From assembly GCA_016786925.1 (NCBI GenBank), contig JAEUTU010000008.1:1-58888 (forward strand): 58,888 bases of DNA, in the 5' to 3' direction. Origin of the DNA: Bacteroidia bacterium (GTDB lineage Bacteria > Bacteroidota > Bacteroidia > 2-12-FULL-35-15). The notes under the pieces were generated by a model. The model did no database searches. It saw nothing but the letters and a program-made list of their open reading frames with translations, and was not told the origin of the DNA. The position numbers were made by a program, and so were the translations under genes. Positions 33,890 through 42,845 of this stretch are shown one piece after another; within the stretch, counting starts at the first letter, position 1, and each line of letters opens with the position of its first letter.

Positions 33890-33925
33890 CTCCTCTGACT
33901 GTAAATGTTAGAGGAGTTTTTTTTT
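33890..33925 (+). terminator. Riboswitch-controlled terminator before metH
   Basis: CTCCTCTGAC (33890-33899) pairs with GTTAGAGGAG (33907-33916, one G-U pair) and nine T follow (33917-33925). The 5' arm TCTGAC can instead pair with GTCAGA (33846-33851), just beyond P1, aided by AATAAAT with ATTTAT. That is the expected antiterminator, so SAM binding should favour termination. The T-run ends four bases before the metH ATG. Confidence 0.88.
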
Positions 33926-33929
33926 ACTT

Positions 33930-36900
33930 ATGGTCGACATAAAAAAAGAATTAGAAAAAAGAGTATTGGTAATTGATGGTGCAATGGGCACCATGATCCA
34001 ACAGTATAAGCTGGAAGAAAAAGATTACCGTGGAAAACGTTTTGCAGATTGGCATAAGGATCTGAAAGGGAATAACGACCTTTTGTCGATCACACAACCG
34101 CAGATCATTAAAGCCATTCATAAAGAATACTTGAAGGCCGGAGCTGATATCATTGAAACAAATACTTTTAGCGATACCAGTGTGGCTATGGCGGATTATG
34201 ACATGCAGGATTTGGTGTACGAATTGAATTTTGAATCAGCCAAGATCGCTAAGGAAGCAATACAAGAGTTCTATAAAGAATTTCCCGATCAAGCGAATAT
34301 CCCAAAGTTTGTTGCCGGTGCGATCGGACCAACAAACCGTACGCTATCATTGTCACCCAATGTTAATGATCCCGGATTTCGTGCAATTACATTTGATGAG
34401 TTGGTTGAAGCTTATGCCGAACAAGTAAAAGGCTTGATCGATGGAGGAGCTGATCTTTTATTGATCGAAACCATTTTCGATACGTTAAATGCAAAAGCCG
34501 CATTGTTTGCTATTCAAAATTATTGCAAAAAGATAAATAAGAAAATGCCGGTGATGGTATCAGGAACAATTACTGATGCCAGTGGTAGAACATTGTCAGG
34601 ACAAACAACTGAAGCATTTTTGAATTCGGTATCACATGTAGATCTGTTAAGTGTTGGTTTGAATTGTGCTTTGGGTGCAAAAGACATGAGACCTTATTTG
34701 GAAGAACTTGCAACAAAAGCTCCTTTCTTTGTAAGCGCTTATCCCAATGCCGGATTACCAAACCAATTTGGTGAGTATGATCAGGATGCTCATGAAATGG
34801 GACATCAGATCGAAGATTTTTTGAAAGCAGGCTTTTTAAATATTGTTGGTGGTTGTTGTGGAACCACTCCTGCTCATATTAAACGTATTGCAGAGCTTGC
34901 GAAAGTGAGCGCTCCGAGAAAAAAGCCACAGCCGGATACGTTAATGCATTTAAGTGGATTAGAACCGGTAACACTTCGTCCTGAAAGTAATTTCATGAAT
35001 GTGGGTGAACGTACCAACGTGACAGGATCCAAAAAATTCTTACGATTGATCAAAGAGGAAAATTATGAAGAAGCTTTGTCAATTGCCCGTGAGCAAGTAG
35101 AAGGCGGAGCACAGGTAATTGATGTGAACATGGATGAGGGGATGTTGGATAGTGAAGCATGTATGACCCGCTTCTTGAATTTGATCGCATCAGAGCCTGA
35201 TATTGCACGAGTGCCGATTATGATCGATTCCAGTAAATGGACGGTGATCGAAGCGGGGTTAAAATGTGTTCAAGGAAAAGCAATCGTTAACTCGATCTCA
35301 TTAAAAGAAGGTGAAGAAAAATTTATTGAGCAGGCAGAAAAAGTAAAACAATATGGTGCAGCCGTTATTGTAATGGCTTTTGATGAAGTAGGACAAGCCG
35401 ATACACTACAACGCAGGATCGACATATGTAAGCGTGCTTACGATATTTTAGTGTCAAAAGTTAATTTTCCTCCGCAGGATATTATTTTCGATCCGAATAT
35501 CTTTCCTGTTGCAACAGGTATGGAGGAGCATCGTTTGAATGCACTTGATTTTTTTAATGCTACGAAATGGATCAAAGAAAATCTGCCGCATGCAAAAGTA
35601 AGTGGAGGTGTAAGTAATGTGTCTTTTTCTTTCCGTGGAAATGATCACGTGCGTGAAGCCATTCATTCGGCCTTCTTGTACCATGCTGTAAAGAATGGAA
35701 TGGATATGGGAATTGTGAATCCATCACAATTGGTGGTGTATGATGATATTGATAAACATTTACTGGAGTTGATCGAGGATGTGTTGTTAAATAGAAGAGA
35801 TGATGCAACAGAGCGATTGGTGGAACATGCGGAGTCATTAAAAGGTATCACTAAAGAAAAGACAGAAAAAGACGAAGAATGGAGAAAAAGTTCTGTTGAA
35901 GAACGTTTGAGCTATGCGTTGGTAAAAGGGATCGCAGAATATATTGATGCTGATACAGAGGAAGCCCGTCAGAAATTAGGTCGGCCGTTACATGTAATTG
36001 AAGGGCCATTAATGGCAGGAATGAATGTAGTAGGTGATCTGTTTGGTGCCGGTAAAATGTTCTTACCACAAGTAGTGAAGAGTGCACGCGTGATGAAAAA
36101 AGCGGTAGCCTATTTAGAGCCTTATTTATTGGAAGAAAAGGAAGCGAATAAAAAAGCAGGAATTGTGGGAGACGGAAGAACAAATGCAGGAAAAATTCTT
36201 TTAGCAACGGTTAAAGGCGATGTACACGATATCGGAAAGAATATTGTAGGAGTTGTGTTGGCTTGTAATAATTATGAGATCATCGATCTGGGCGTAATGG
36301 TTTCCTGTGATAAGATCCTGGAAGAAGCAAAAAAACACAATGTAGATATCATTGGATTAAGTGGATTGATTACACCTTCTCTTGACGAGATGGTACACGT
36401 TGCAAAAGAGATGGAACGATTAGGCTTTAAAATTCCTCTATTGATAGGTGGGGCAACAACATCTAAAGTGCATACTGCCGTTAAGATCGCACAAAATTAT
36501 TCCGGTGCTGTTGTTCATGTGAATGATGCAAGTAAATCGGTTCCTGTTGCAAGTAGTTTGATATCCGAAGAGTTGCGCGATGCATTTATGCAGGAAGTAA
36601 ACAAAGATTATGAACGTGTACGTGAGCAAAACAAGAATGCACAGTCACAAAATAAATTTATCTCGATTGAAGAAGCACGTAGCAATAAGTTCCCAATCGA
36701 TTGGAAGAAAACGGATATTGTGAAGCCATCATTTATTGGCAATAAAGTATTTACTGATTATGATCTAAATGAAATAGCCGCATACATTGATTGGACACCA
36801 TTCTTTCACAGTTGGGAATTAAAAGGATCTTACCCTAAGATCTTGAACGATCCGGAGCGTGGAATAGAAGCGAAAAAACTGTTTGATGATGCTCAGAAAA

Positions 36901-37613
36901 TGTTGAAACAGATCATTGCTGAAAAATGGCTGAAAGCAAATGCGGTGATCGGAATATATCCTGCTAAAGCAAATGGAGACGATATAGATGTGTTTTCGAA
37001 TGATCAAAAGCTAACTACATTTCATACCATTCGTCAGCAAACAAAAAAACCGGCTGGGCAATATAATATAGCATTGTCTGATTTTGTTTCTCCTGTTGTG
37101 CAGGATTATGTTGGTGCATTTGCGCTTACTACAGGAATAGGGATTGATGAACATGTAGCACGTTTTGAAAAGGATCACGATGATTATTCTGCTATTTTGT
37201 TGAAGGCTTTAGCTGATCGATTGGCAGAGGCTTTTGCTGAGTTGATGCATAAAAAAGTACGTAAAGAGTTTTGGGAATATGCAAAAGATGAGAATTTGGC
37301 CAATGAAGAATTGATAAAAGAGGAGTATGCCGGAATTCGTCCTGCACCGGGTTATCCTGCTCAGCCCGACCATACTGAAAAGCCAACTATCTGGAAGTTG
37401 TTAGATGTGGAGAAGAATACCGGAATGATACTAACAGAAAGTATGGCAATGGTTCCGACTGCGGCAGTAAGTGGTTTGTATTTTGCGCATCCCGACTCGC
37501 ATTATTTTGGAGTTGGAAAAATTCAAAAGGATCAGGTGGAAGATTATGCAAAAAGAAAAGGCATGTCATTAGAGAAAGCGGAACGCTGGCTTGGCCCTAA
37601 TTTGGCTTACTAA
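33930..37613 (+). CDS. metH: Cobalamin-dependent methionine synthase
   Basis: MetH transfers the methyl group of methyl-tetrahydrofolate to homocysteine by way of cobalamin. At 1227 residues all four modules are present. The homocysteine domain has zinc ligands in GLNCALGA (C246) and GGCCGTTP (C309, C310). The pterin domain (about 350-620) has [15 protein letters not shown] and [12 protein letters not shown]. The B12 domain (about 660-900) has the cobalt-ligand motif DVHDIGKNI (H766). The C-terminal activation domain (about 930-1227) has [15 protein letters not shown] for SAM-dependent reactivation. Expression is under the SAM-I riboswitch. The organism therefore must make or import B12. Confidence 0.98.
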   Translation: MVDIKKELEKRVLVIDGAMGTMIQQYKLEEKDYRGKRFADWHKDLKGNNDLLSITQPQIIKAIHKEYLKAGADIIETNTFSDTSVAMADYDMQDLVYELNFESAKIAKEAIQEFYKEFPDQANIPKFVAGAIGPTNRTLSLSPNVNDPGFRAITFDELVEAYAEQVKGLIDGGADLLLIETIFDTLNAKAALFAIQNYCKKINKKMPVMVSGTITDASGRTLSGQTTEAFLNSVSHVDLLSVGLNCALGAKDMRPYLEELATKAPFFVSAYPNAGLPNQFGEYDQDAHEMGHQIEDFLKAGFLNIVGGCCGTTPAHIKRIAELAKVSAPRKKPQPDTLMHLSGLEPVTLRPESNFMNVGERTNVTGSKKFLRLIKEENYEEALSIAREQVEGGAQVIDVNMDEGMLDSEACMTRFLNLIASEPDIARVPIMIDSSKWTVIEAGLKCVQGKAIVNSISLKEGEEKFIEQAEKVKQYGAAVIVMAFDEVGQADTLQRRIDICKRAYDILVSKVNFPPQDIIFDPNIFPVATGMEEHRLNALDFFNATKWIKENLPHAKVSGGVSNVSFSFRGNDHVREAIHSAFLYHAVKNGMDMGIVNPSQLVVYDDIDKHLLELIEDVLLNRRDDATERLVEHAESLKGITKEKTEKDEEWRKSSVEERLSYALVKGIAEYIDADTEEARQKLGRPLHVIEGPLMAGMNVVGDLFGAGKMFLPQVVKSARVMKKAVAYLEPYLLEEKEANKKAGIVGDGRTNAGKILLATVKGDVHDIGKNIVGVVLACNNYEIIDLGVMVSCDKILEEAKKHNVDIIGLSGLITPSLDEMVHVAKEMERLGFKIPLLIGGATTSKVHTAVKIAQNYSGAVVHVNDASKSVPVASSLISEELRDAFMQEVNKDYERVREQNKNAQSQNKFISIEEARSNKFPIDWKKTDIVKPSFIGNKVFTDYDLNEIAAYIDWTPFFHSWELKGSYPKILNDPERGIEAKKLFDDAQKMLKQIIAEKWLKANAVIGIYPAKANGDDIDVFSNDQKLTTFHTIRQQTKKPAGQYNIALSDFVSPVVQDYVGAFALTTGIGIDEHVARFEKDHDDYSAILLKALADRLAEAFAELMHKKVRKEFWEYAKDENLANEELIKEEYAGIRPAPGYPAQPDHTEKPTIWKLLDVEKNTGMILTESMAMVPTAAVSGLYFAHPDSHYFGVGKIQKDQVEDYAKRKGMSLEKAERWLGPNLAY

Positions 37614-37616
37614 TTG

Positions 37617-37624
37617 TATCTTTG
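37617..37624 (+). promoter_or_regulatory. Candidate -7 element for the WG-repeat gene
   Basis: TATCTTTG fits TAnnTTTG and begins three bases beyond the metH stop. It ends four bases before the ATG at 37629, so a transcript from it would be almost leaderless. Confidence 0.4.
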
Positions 37625-37628
37625 TGGT

Positions 37629-38021
37629 ATGCGAAATATATTCATTCTTCTATCATTTTTATTTTTGCAACAGATCGCTTTTTCACAAAGCAATGCAAAG
37701 AATAAAGCGAAGTTTCCTAAGTATCAAGCTGTAGGAACATTTCATAATGGATTGGCAAAAGTAAAGTTCAATAATAAATGGGGCTTTATTGATACGTTGG
37801 GTGTCGAAGTTATTCCACCACGTTACCATGAAGTGGGTGATTTTAATGATGGGTTAGCTCGTGTGCGGGTGAATGAAAAATGGGGGATGGTTGATACACA
37901 AGGAAATGTAGTGATCAAGCCAACCTTTGAATGGATCTATGATTTTGAAGGTGATAGGGCAAAAGTGTTGCTGGATAACAAAATATATTATATGAACCGT
38001 AAAGGTCAGCGTGTTGAATAA
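37629..38021 (+). CDS. Small exported WG-repeat protein
   Basis: The product of about 130 residues starts MRNIFILLSFLFLQQIAFSQ, a signal peptide; the ATG at 37629 is preferred to a TTG at 37614. Two to three WG repeats follow: FHNGLAKVKFNNKWGFIDTL, FNDGLARVRVNEKWGMVDTQ, and a degenerate FEGDRAKVLLDNKIYYMN. WG repeats form short beta units in proteins of mixed function; family members are usually longer, with many repeats, so this is a minimal form. A strong hairpin follows the stop. Confidence 0.82.
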   Translation: MRNIFILLSFLFLQQIAFSQSNAKNKAKFPKYQAVGTFHNGLAKVKFNNKWGFIDTLGVEVIPPRYHEVGDFNDGLARVRVNEKWGMVDTQGNVVIKPTFEWIYDFEGDRAKVLLDNKIYYMNRKGQRVE

Positions 38022-38056
38022 AAGGATCCCCTTTCATTTTTGAAAGGGGATCTTTT
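38020..38056. terminator. Bidirectional terminator between convergent genes
   Basis: GATCCCCTTTC (38025-38035) pairs with GAAAGGGGATC (38042-38052), flanked by A on the left and TTTTATTT on the right. It serves the WG-repeat gene on the plus strand and the membrane-protein gene ending at 38059 on the minus strand. Confidence 0.85.
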
Positions 38057-38058
38057 AT

Positions 38059-39300
38059 TTATAGTTTATTCAAGGTTGTACTTTCTACAGTTTTTGCAGC
38101 CAACTCTATTCTGTTTAAATTGAATATGACTAGTGGGATAGGTAATTTGTTGAAATTAGCTTGCTCCCATGGAATTACTTCTCCATATACAGTGATCTGA
38201 TCTGTATTTAACGTACTTAGATCAATGTTGGGGTTGATAGAACGTATCTCGCTTTTGAACTGTTCTATCTGCTCTTTCAATTTAGTAGAATTAAATTGAT
38301 CTCCACCTTCGGTTATGGATTGAATGATCGTGCTTCCGCCACTGCTTCTCAATGCGTCAATAGAAATGTTTTGTGCATCTGCTTTAGAGATATTTTCAGT
38401 TGCAGCTATTAGATTAGTTCGCATGGACGAAATGTATTCCGATAATGTAGCTCCTGCTTTTTCGAGTTTTAATACGTTCTCTATTTTGCTTTGCGAAACA
38501 GATCCCGTGTCCTTTTTGATCAGCTCATAGGTTTTACTATTCTCTGATTTTATAAAGTTCAGCAAGTCCTGATTTTCAGTTACACCCCGCCAGAAGCTAT
38601 CAGAGACTTCTCTTGTCAATCCGGTTCCTGATTCTACAATAAATAAGCCTGCTCCGGCAATGATCAAAATGATGGTTGCAGTTGCATTTATTTTATTGGT
38701 AGTGTTTTTATAAACACTAAGCAGATAAACAGGTAAGTATCCCAAAACAAGTAAAGCACAACCTGTGACAGTCAATATTCTTGCTCCCGGCCAATGCATG
38801 ACCCTGAATAATACACCACTTGAAATTGCGATGGCTGATACAAATGCAATTGTGCTGAGTAATATACTGCGGTTGCTTTCTGCAGTAGATTTAAATTTTA
38901 AAATAAACAATAATGGTAGAAATAAAACAGTCAGAAAAAACATGCCTGTTACCATCATGATGGAGGCTCCCGGCCAATGGTTAAATTTAAAGATCGCTCC
39001 GGCAAGTATCAAAAGTGATGATACATAGCCTGATATTTTCATAGTTGAGTTCATAATGTAATAATGTTTAAATGTTAGAAGTCGATTTGTTTCGAGTTGT
39101 ATCTCTTTCAGTCCTTTTTCGCCAAAGCGGGAAAGTACATCTTGATATACAGCATCGAAGTTCCTGTATTCATCGAGTTCATTCTCAATTAAACAGCATA
39201 TATGATCCAGCAGATCGATACTCAGATCAGGAGAAGTGATTCCCCTGATCTTAATATCATTTTCAATAAAGGCAATTTGTTCTTCTGTTAAACTAAACAT
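38059..39300 (-). CDS. HAAS-like/GldL-like membrane protein partnered with PadR
   Basis: The product is 413 residues. The N-terminal 75 residues (LTEEQIAFIENDIKIRGI, LDHICCLIENELDEYRNF, YQDVLSRFGEKGLKEIQLET) resemble the HAAS-type domain that commonly pairs with PadR regulators. Then come six or so membrane spans in which the motif FNHWPGA / MHWPGA occurs twice (about 107 and 169), as in the gliding-motility protein GldL. The C-terminal 190 residues are periplasmic or cytoplasmic, with helical DSFWRGVTENQDLLNFIKSE and a GEVIPWEQANFNKLP end. Its ATG overlaps the end of the PadR gene by eight bases, so they are coupled. Function is unknown; a sensor or effector of PadR control is likely. Confidence 0.75.
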   Translation of the reverse strand: MFSLTEEQIAFIENDIKIRGITSPDLSIDLLDHICCLIENELDEYRNFDAVYQDVLSRFGEKGLKEIQLETNRLLTFKHYYIMNSTMKISGYVSSLLILAGAIFKFNHWPGASIMMVTGMFFLTVLFLPLLFILKFKSTAESNRSILLSTIAFVSAIAISSGVLFRVMHWPGARILTVTGCALLVLGYLPVYLLSVYKNTTNKINATATIILIIAGAGLFIVESGTGLTREVSDSFWRGVTENQDLLNFIKSENSKTYELIKKDTGSVSQSKIENVLKLEKAGATLSEYISSMRTNLIAATENISKADAQNISIDALRSSGGSTIIQSITEGGDQFNSTKLKEQIEQFKSEIRSINPNIDLSTLNTDQITVYGEVIPWEQANFNKLPIPLVIFNLNRIELAAKTVESTTLNKL

Positions 39301-39637
39301 AATTAACGCCCGGTTTAAGATCGAGTAAAATATTCATGGTGTTCATGAAATCGGCAAACTCATACAGCTTTTCTTTCGCTCGCTCATTTCCGGTTTGAGT
39401 GAGTGAATAGTATTTCCGTACACGTTTTCCAATGTTAACTGTTTCTGTTGTTACTACGCCTTCTGCTTCCAGCTGATGAAGCAAAGGGTAAAGAGCTCCT
39501 TCTGTAATAACAATTTTAGAATCAGTCAACTCTTTTACTTTTTGAGTGATCTCATACCCGTACATTTTTTCTGTTTCGGATAATAACTTTAAAACAATGG
39601 TTTTTAAAGTGCCTTTTATTAACTCTGATGAATACAT
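39293..39637 (-). CDS. PadR-family transcriptional regulator
   Basis: This product of about 114 residues is a small winged-helix repressor. The pattern is typical: SSELIKGTLKTIVLKLLSET, MYGYEITQKVKEL, ITEGALYPLLHQLEAEGVVT and RKYYSLTQTGNERAKEKL. I start at the ATG at 39637 (MYSSELIKG); an upstream ATG at 39673 adds a poor leader. PadR proteins usually repress their own operon, often with a membrane protein as second gene, as here. The gene for the HAAS/GldL-like membrane protein overlaps its stop. Confidence 0.92.
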   Translation of the reverse strand: MYSSELIKGTLKTIVLKLLSETEKMYGYEITQKVKELTDSKIVITEGALYPLLHQLEAEGVVTTETVNIGKRVRKYYSLTQTGNERAKEKLYEFADFMNTMNILLDLKPGVNYV

Positions 39638-39757
39638 AGGACAAATATACATAAGAATATTATGTATATGCAAATTATGTATTGATATTTCATGTTAATT
39701 AATTGATAATCAATAATATAAATTTTAATAAAAAGACAGGATTTGGGTTAGATCAAA

Positions 39758-39785
39758 TAAAAAAGGCTGAATTTTCGTTCAGCCT
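39758..39785 (-). terminator. Intrinsic terminator after tryptophan dioxygenase
   Basis: AGGCTGAA and TTCAGCCT pair (39764-39771 with 39778-39785), followed on the minus strand by TTTTTTATTTG. It lies eight bases beyond the stop at 39793. Confidence 0.82.
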
Positions 39786-39792
39786 CTTGTTT

Positions 39793-40710
39793 TTATTTTC
39801 CCCAATTTTCAATTTCTTCTTTGGTCCAAAGTTCGGGGAAGAAGATCCTTCTTTGATAGGATGGGTGAAGATATTTTTGCCATTCGCTTCCGCCAGTAGC
39901 TGCTTTATTTTCTCCTTTAGAGTTCAAATAGTACTCAGCTGTTTTTAGATGTGCCAATGGCCAAACAATGTTATAGGTAACATCAAAGTTTCTTAATGCT
40001 TGTTTTAAAGCTATTGCTTTCTCATCACTTGCATTTAATTTCAAGAAACGATTATAGATGTTTCTTCCTTTGTATTTATGAGCAGTAGCTTTTAGGTTAT
40101 CGATATAACGATCCTCAAATTGAGAGAGTGTTAATGTTTTCTTTCCTGTTTTATGATCTAATCCGGCATCTTTCCAATATAAATTATCAAATAAATAATT
40201 CATATCGGTATCCGCATTCACTTGTGGTTTCACTCTGCTATTCACTAATAAGTGAACATCTGTACAATACAATTCTATGAATCTGAATTGTGCCGACTGG
40301 AATCCACTGGCAGGAGCTAATGTTAAGCGGAATTGATTATACTGATCATAATCCATTCCTTCGCGCATTACTGAGAAGGATTCAGTAAGTATGCCTGCAT
40401 ATCTGTTTATACGATCGATCTTATTTGCAAAAATGGCAGTATCAATATTTTCATTATCTACAATTTGTTTGATCTCATGTGTGATCAGCTTCAATAACAA
40501 TTCAGTTACCTGGTGGTACATGATGAATATAGGTTCATCGCTGAACTCTGTTCTTGGTTTTTGCAATGAAAGAAGTGTATCAACTTCTACGTAATCCCAA
40601 TAGTTGATCAGTTTACTATGAAACAAACCTTTTAAGTATGTGTTGGGATCTTGTCCCATATTCCTATACTTCTCTTCAATTGCTTTAATGATATCGTTAT
40701 CCATTTCCAT
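39793..40710 (-). CDS. kynA: Tryptophan 2,3-dioxygenase
   Basis: This heme dioxygenase opens the indole ring of L-tryptophan to N-formylkynurenine, the first step of the kynurenine pathway. The product of 305 residues shows the family hallmarks: YWDYVEVDTLLSLQKP, DEPIFIMYHQVTELLLKLIT (the distal His region), FRLTLAPASGFQSAQFRFIE, and WPLAHLKTAEYYLNSK with the proximal heme-ligand His, ending GGSEWQKYLHPSYQRRIFFP. The length is like other Bacteroidota members. No kynurenine formamidase or kynureninase is adjacent. The gene is alone, with its own terminator. Confidence 0.95.
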   Translation of the reverse strand: MEMDNDIIKAIEEKYRNMGQDPNTYLKGLFHSKLINYWDYVEVDTLLSLQKPRTEFSDEPIFIMYHQVTELLLKLITHEIKQIVDNENIDTAIFANKIDRINRYAGILTESFSVMREGMDYDQYNQFRLTLAPASGFQSAQFRFIELYCTDVHLLVNSRVKPQVNADTDMNYLFDNLYWKDAGLDHKTGKKTLTLSQFEDRYIDNLKATAHKYKGRNIYNRFLKLNASDEKAIALKQALRNFDVTYNIVWPLAHLKTAEYYLNSKGENKAATGGSEWQKYLHPSYQRRIFFPELWTKEEIENWGK

Positions 40711-40878
40711 TAATTTTACCCGAAGATAAGAGGTGTTTCCGAATTATCGTAATGATAAATATCATTTTTTGCTTTTTTAGGAACTGCTGCTCAAAATCTA
40801 TAAGAGTTAGCAAGCTTTTCGGGAGTTGCAATATTCGCACATTTTCAGTACTATTGTCTTTAATACTCCAACAGATCT

Positions 40879-42465
40879 ATGCTGACGAAATATTGGGAAT
40901 TTATTTCAAATTTGGGAATTGATAGTACGATCAATCGTGATAACATTAAGCGGTTGAAACTTACCAATCAATTGATCCTGATCTCAGTCATATTGACTAT
41001 TATCTATGTTTTTATTTATTCGTATTTAAATTTAGGCAAGATCGTTTACATAGAGATTGGATCCACCGCATTTTATACTTCCTTATTGTTTTTTTCATTT
41101 TTTAAGTATTACAGGGTTGCGCGCTTTCTTTTTGTAGTTGCACTAAATATTCAGATGTATTTTTTAGCACTAAGCTTGGGCACCGAATCGCAGGTTCAGC
41201 TTTTGTTTATTCCTATTGCAGCGGTGCCTGTTGTATTGTTCCGTCTCAAAAATATTCGCTCCATATCATTTTTAGTCTTTTTAAGCATAGGTTTGCTTAT
41301 ATCGTTGTATAAATACAACTTCAATAATTACTTTTTTGTTGAAATTGATTATGCGGTGATATTGAAATTGAGAGTCATTTTTTTGATCACATCTGTAATA
41401 TGTGAAGTGATCGTTATTTATTCTATTGTAAAAAACTATGAAACCAGCGAATATAAATTAGGTCGTTCCAACGAATTGCTTCAATATCAATTTCAATCGA
41501 TGTTTGATAATTCTTCCGATGCCCTGTTTTTGGTAGATTGGAAAACAAGAATGGTGATCAAAGCGAATAAGAGAGCGATTGAAATGTTTGAGATGGAGCG
41601 GGAGCAGGATTTTTTTGACAGACAATCGGATGATTTTCATGCGCATCAGCTAACTGCTAAAGATCAGGAAGACATGAGTTCAGCACTTCTCAAAAATGGT
41701 TCGTATGATGGGGAAGTACTATACAAAACGAATTTGGGGAGAGAGTTTTGGGGAGCATTGGCTGTTCGTTTGATCTATATTGGAGGCAAAGCTTTTCAGT
41801 CGGTTCGTGTTACAGATATCTCTGAACGAAAAAAGGCAGAGCAATATACCAAGGCCGCTTTACAGGAAAAAGAAATTTTATTATCAGAGATACATCACCG
41901 TGTTAAGAATAATATGGCGGTAATTAGTGGTTTGATCGGCTTACAATCCAACTATGTGGAAGATGAAAAAGCGAAGGAGTTATTTGAGGAAAGTCGTAAC
42001 AGAATTCATTCGATGGCATTGATACATGATAAACTGTATCAGCATGAAACATTTGCCAAGATCGAGTTCTGTGCTTATATCAACGACTTGGTTGATCACA
42101 TTAAAGGTTCATACAATGCTACAGAAGCCGATGTTTCGTTTAGCATCACCTGCAATGATATATTTTTAAATATTCAGCAGGCGGTTCCTTGTGGTTTGGT
42201 TTTGAACGAATTGATCTCCAATTCATTTAAACATGCTTTCAAAGGAAGAAAAGAGGGAGAGATAAAAATTGTTTGTACCAAGATGGGAGAAAAATTCACC
42301 ATGATGGTCAGCGATAACGGTGTTGGGTATGATGCGGATAAAGCCTTGAAGGAATCAAATTCATTAGGCTTAACATTGATCAATGCTTTGATTGAACAGA
42401 TTAACGGTACTGTAAAAACTACTAATCATACCGGAACAACCTATTACATTTCTTTTGAAGGATAA
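40879..42465 (+). CDS. Membrane PAS histidine kinase (HisKA_2/HWE type)
   Basis: The product is 528 residues. An N-terminal membrane block of about six spans (residues 30-185) has short loops, so the signal is probably in the membrane. A PAS domain (about 205-320, FQSMFDNSSDALFLVDWKTR) follows, then HisKA_2 with the phospho-acceptor in SEIHHRVKNNMAVISGLIGL, and an HATPase with CGLVLNELISNSFKHAF and VSDNGVGYDADKAL and LGLTLINALIEQI. The HRVKNN form marks the HisKA_2 group. The cognate receiver is the next gene, one base after this stop. The signal is unknown. Confidence 0.92.
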   Translation: MLTKYWEFISNLGIDSTINRDNIKRLKLTNQLILISVILTIIYVFIYSYLNLGKIVYIEIGSTAFYTSLLFFSFFKYYRVARFLFVVALNIQMYFLALSLGTESQVQLLFIPIAAVPVVLFRLKNIRSISFLVFLSIGLLISLYKYNFNNYFFVEIDYAVILKLRVIFLITSVICEVIVIYSIVKNYETSEYKLGRSNELLQYQFQSMFDNSSDALFLVDWKTRMVIKANKRAIEMFEMEREQDFFDRQSDDFHAHQLTAKDQEDMSSALLKNGSYDGEVLYKTNLGREFWGALAVRLIYIGGKAFQSVRVTDISERKKAEQYTKAALQEKEILLSEIHHRVKNNMAVISGLIGLQSNYVEDEKAKELFEESRNRIHSMALIHDKLYQHETFAKIEFCAYINDLVDHIKGSYNATEADVSFSITCNDIFLNIQQAVPCGLVLNELISNSFKHAFKGRKEGEIKIVCTKMGEKFTMMVSDNGVGYDADKALKESNSLGLTLINALIEQINGTVKTTNHTGTTYYISFEG

Positions 42466-42466
42466 A

Positions 42467-42841
42467 ATGAAAAAAATATTAATTGTAGAAGATGAGGCCA
42501 TTGTGGCAATGGAAAACAGGATGAATCTGACAAAATCAGGTTATCAGGTTGTTGGCATCATCTCGTCTGCTGAGGATGTAATGAGCAAATTTATTGAAAC
42601 AGCACCTGATATTATATTAATGGATATTAAGCTGAAAGGAAATATGACAGGCATTGAAGTGGTGAAATTAATTCGTGAAAAAAGTAATGTTCCTGTTCTT
42701 TTCTTAACAGGTAATTCCGATAATCGTACCCAGCTGATGATGAAAGAGATCTCCAACTCTTCTTTTCTTTTAAAGCCTGTTCTAACGGGCGATCTGACCT
42801 CTACTATAAAACAATTGCTTCAATCAAACGCTTCTATTTAG
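42467..42841 (+). CDS. Stand-alone receiver-domain response regulator
   Basis: The product of 124 residues is only a CheY-like domain: ILIVEDEAIVAMENRMNLTK, phospho-acceptor Asp in DIILMDIKLKGNMTGIEVV, then VPVLFLTGNSDNRT and FLLKPVLTGDL. There is no output domain, so it must act by protein contact, for example on another regulator or enzyme. I use the ATG at 42467; a TTG at 42455 would overlap the kinase. The stop is four bases from the helicase ATG, so kinase, receiver and helicase are likely one transcript. Confidence 0.92.
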   Translation: MKKILIVEDEAIVAMENRMNLTKSGYQVVGIISSAEDVMSKFIETAPDIILMDIKLKGNMTGIEVVKLIREKSNVPVLFLTGNSDNRTQLMMKEISNSSFLLKPVLTGDLTSTIKQLLQSNASI

Positions 42842-42845
42842 GATC

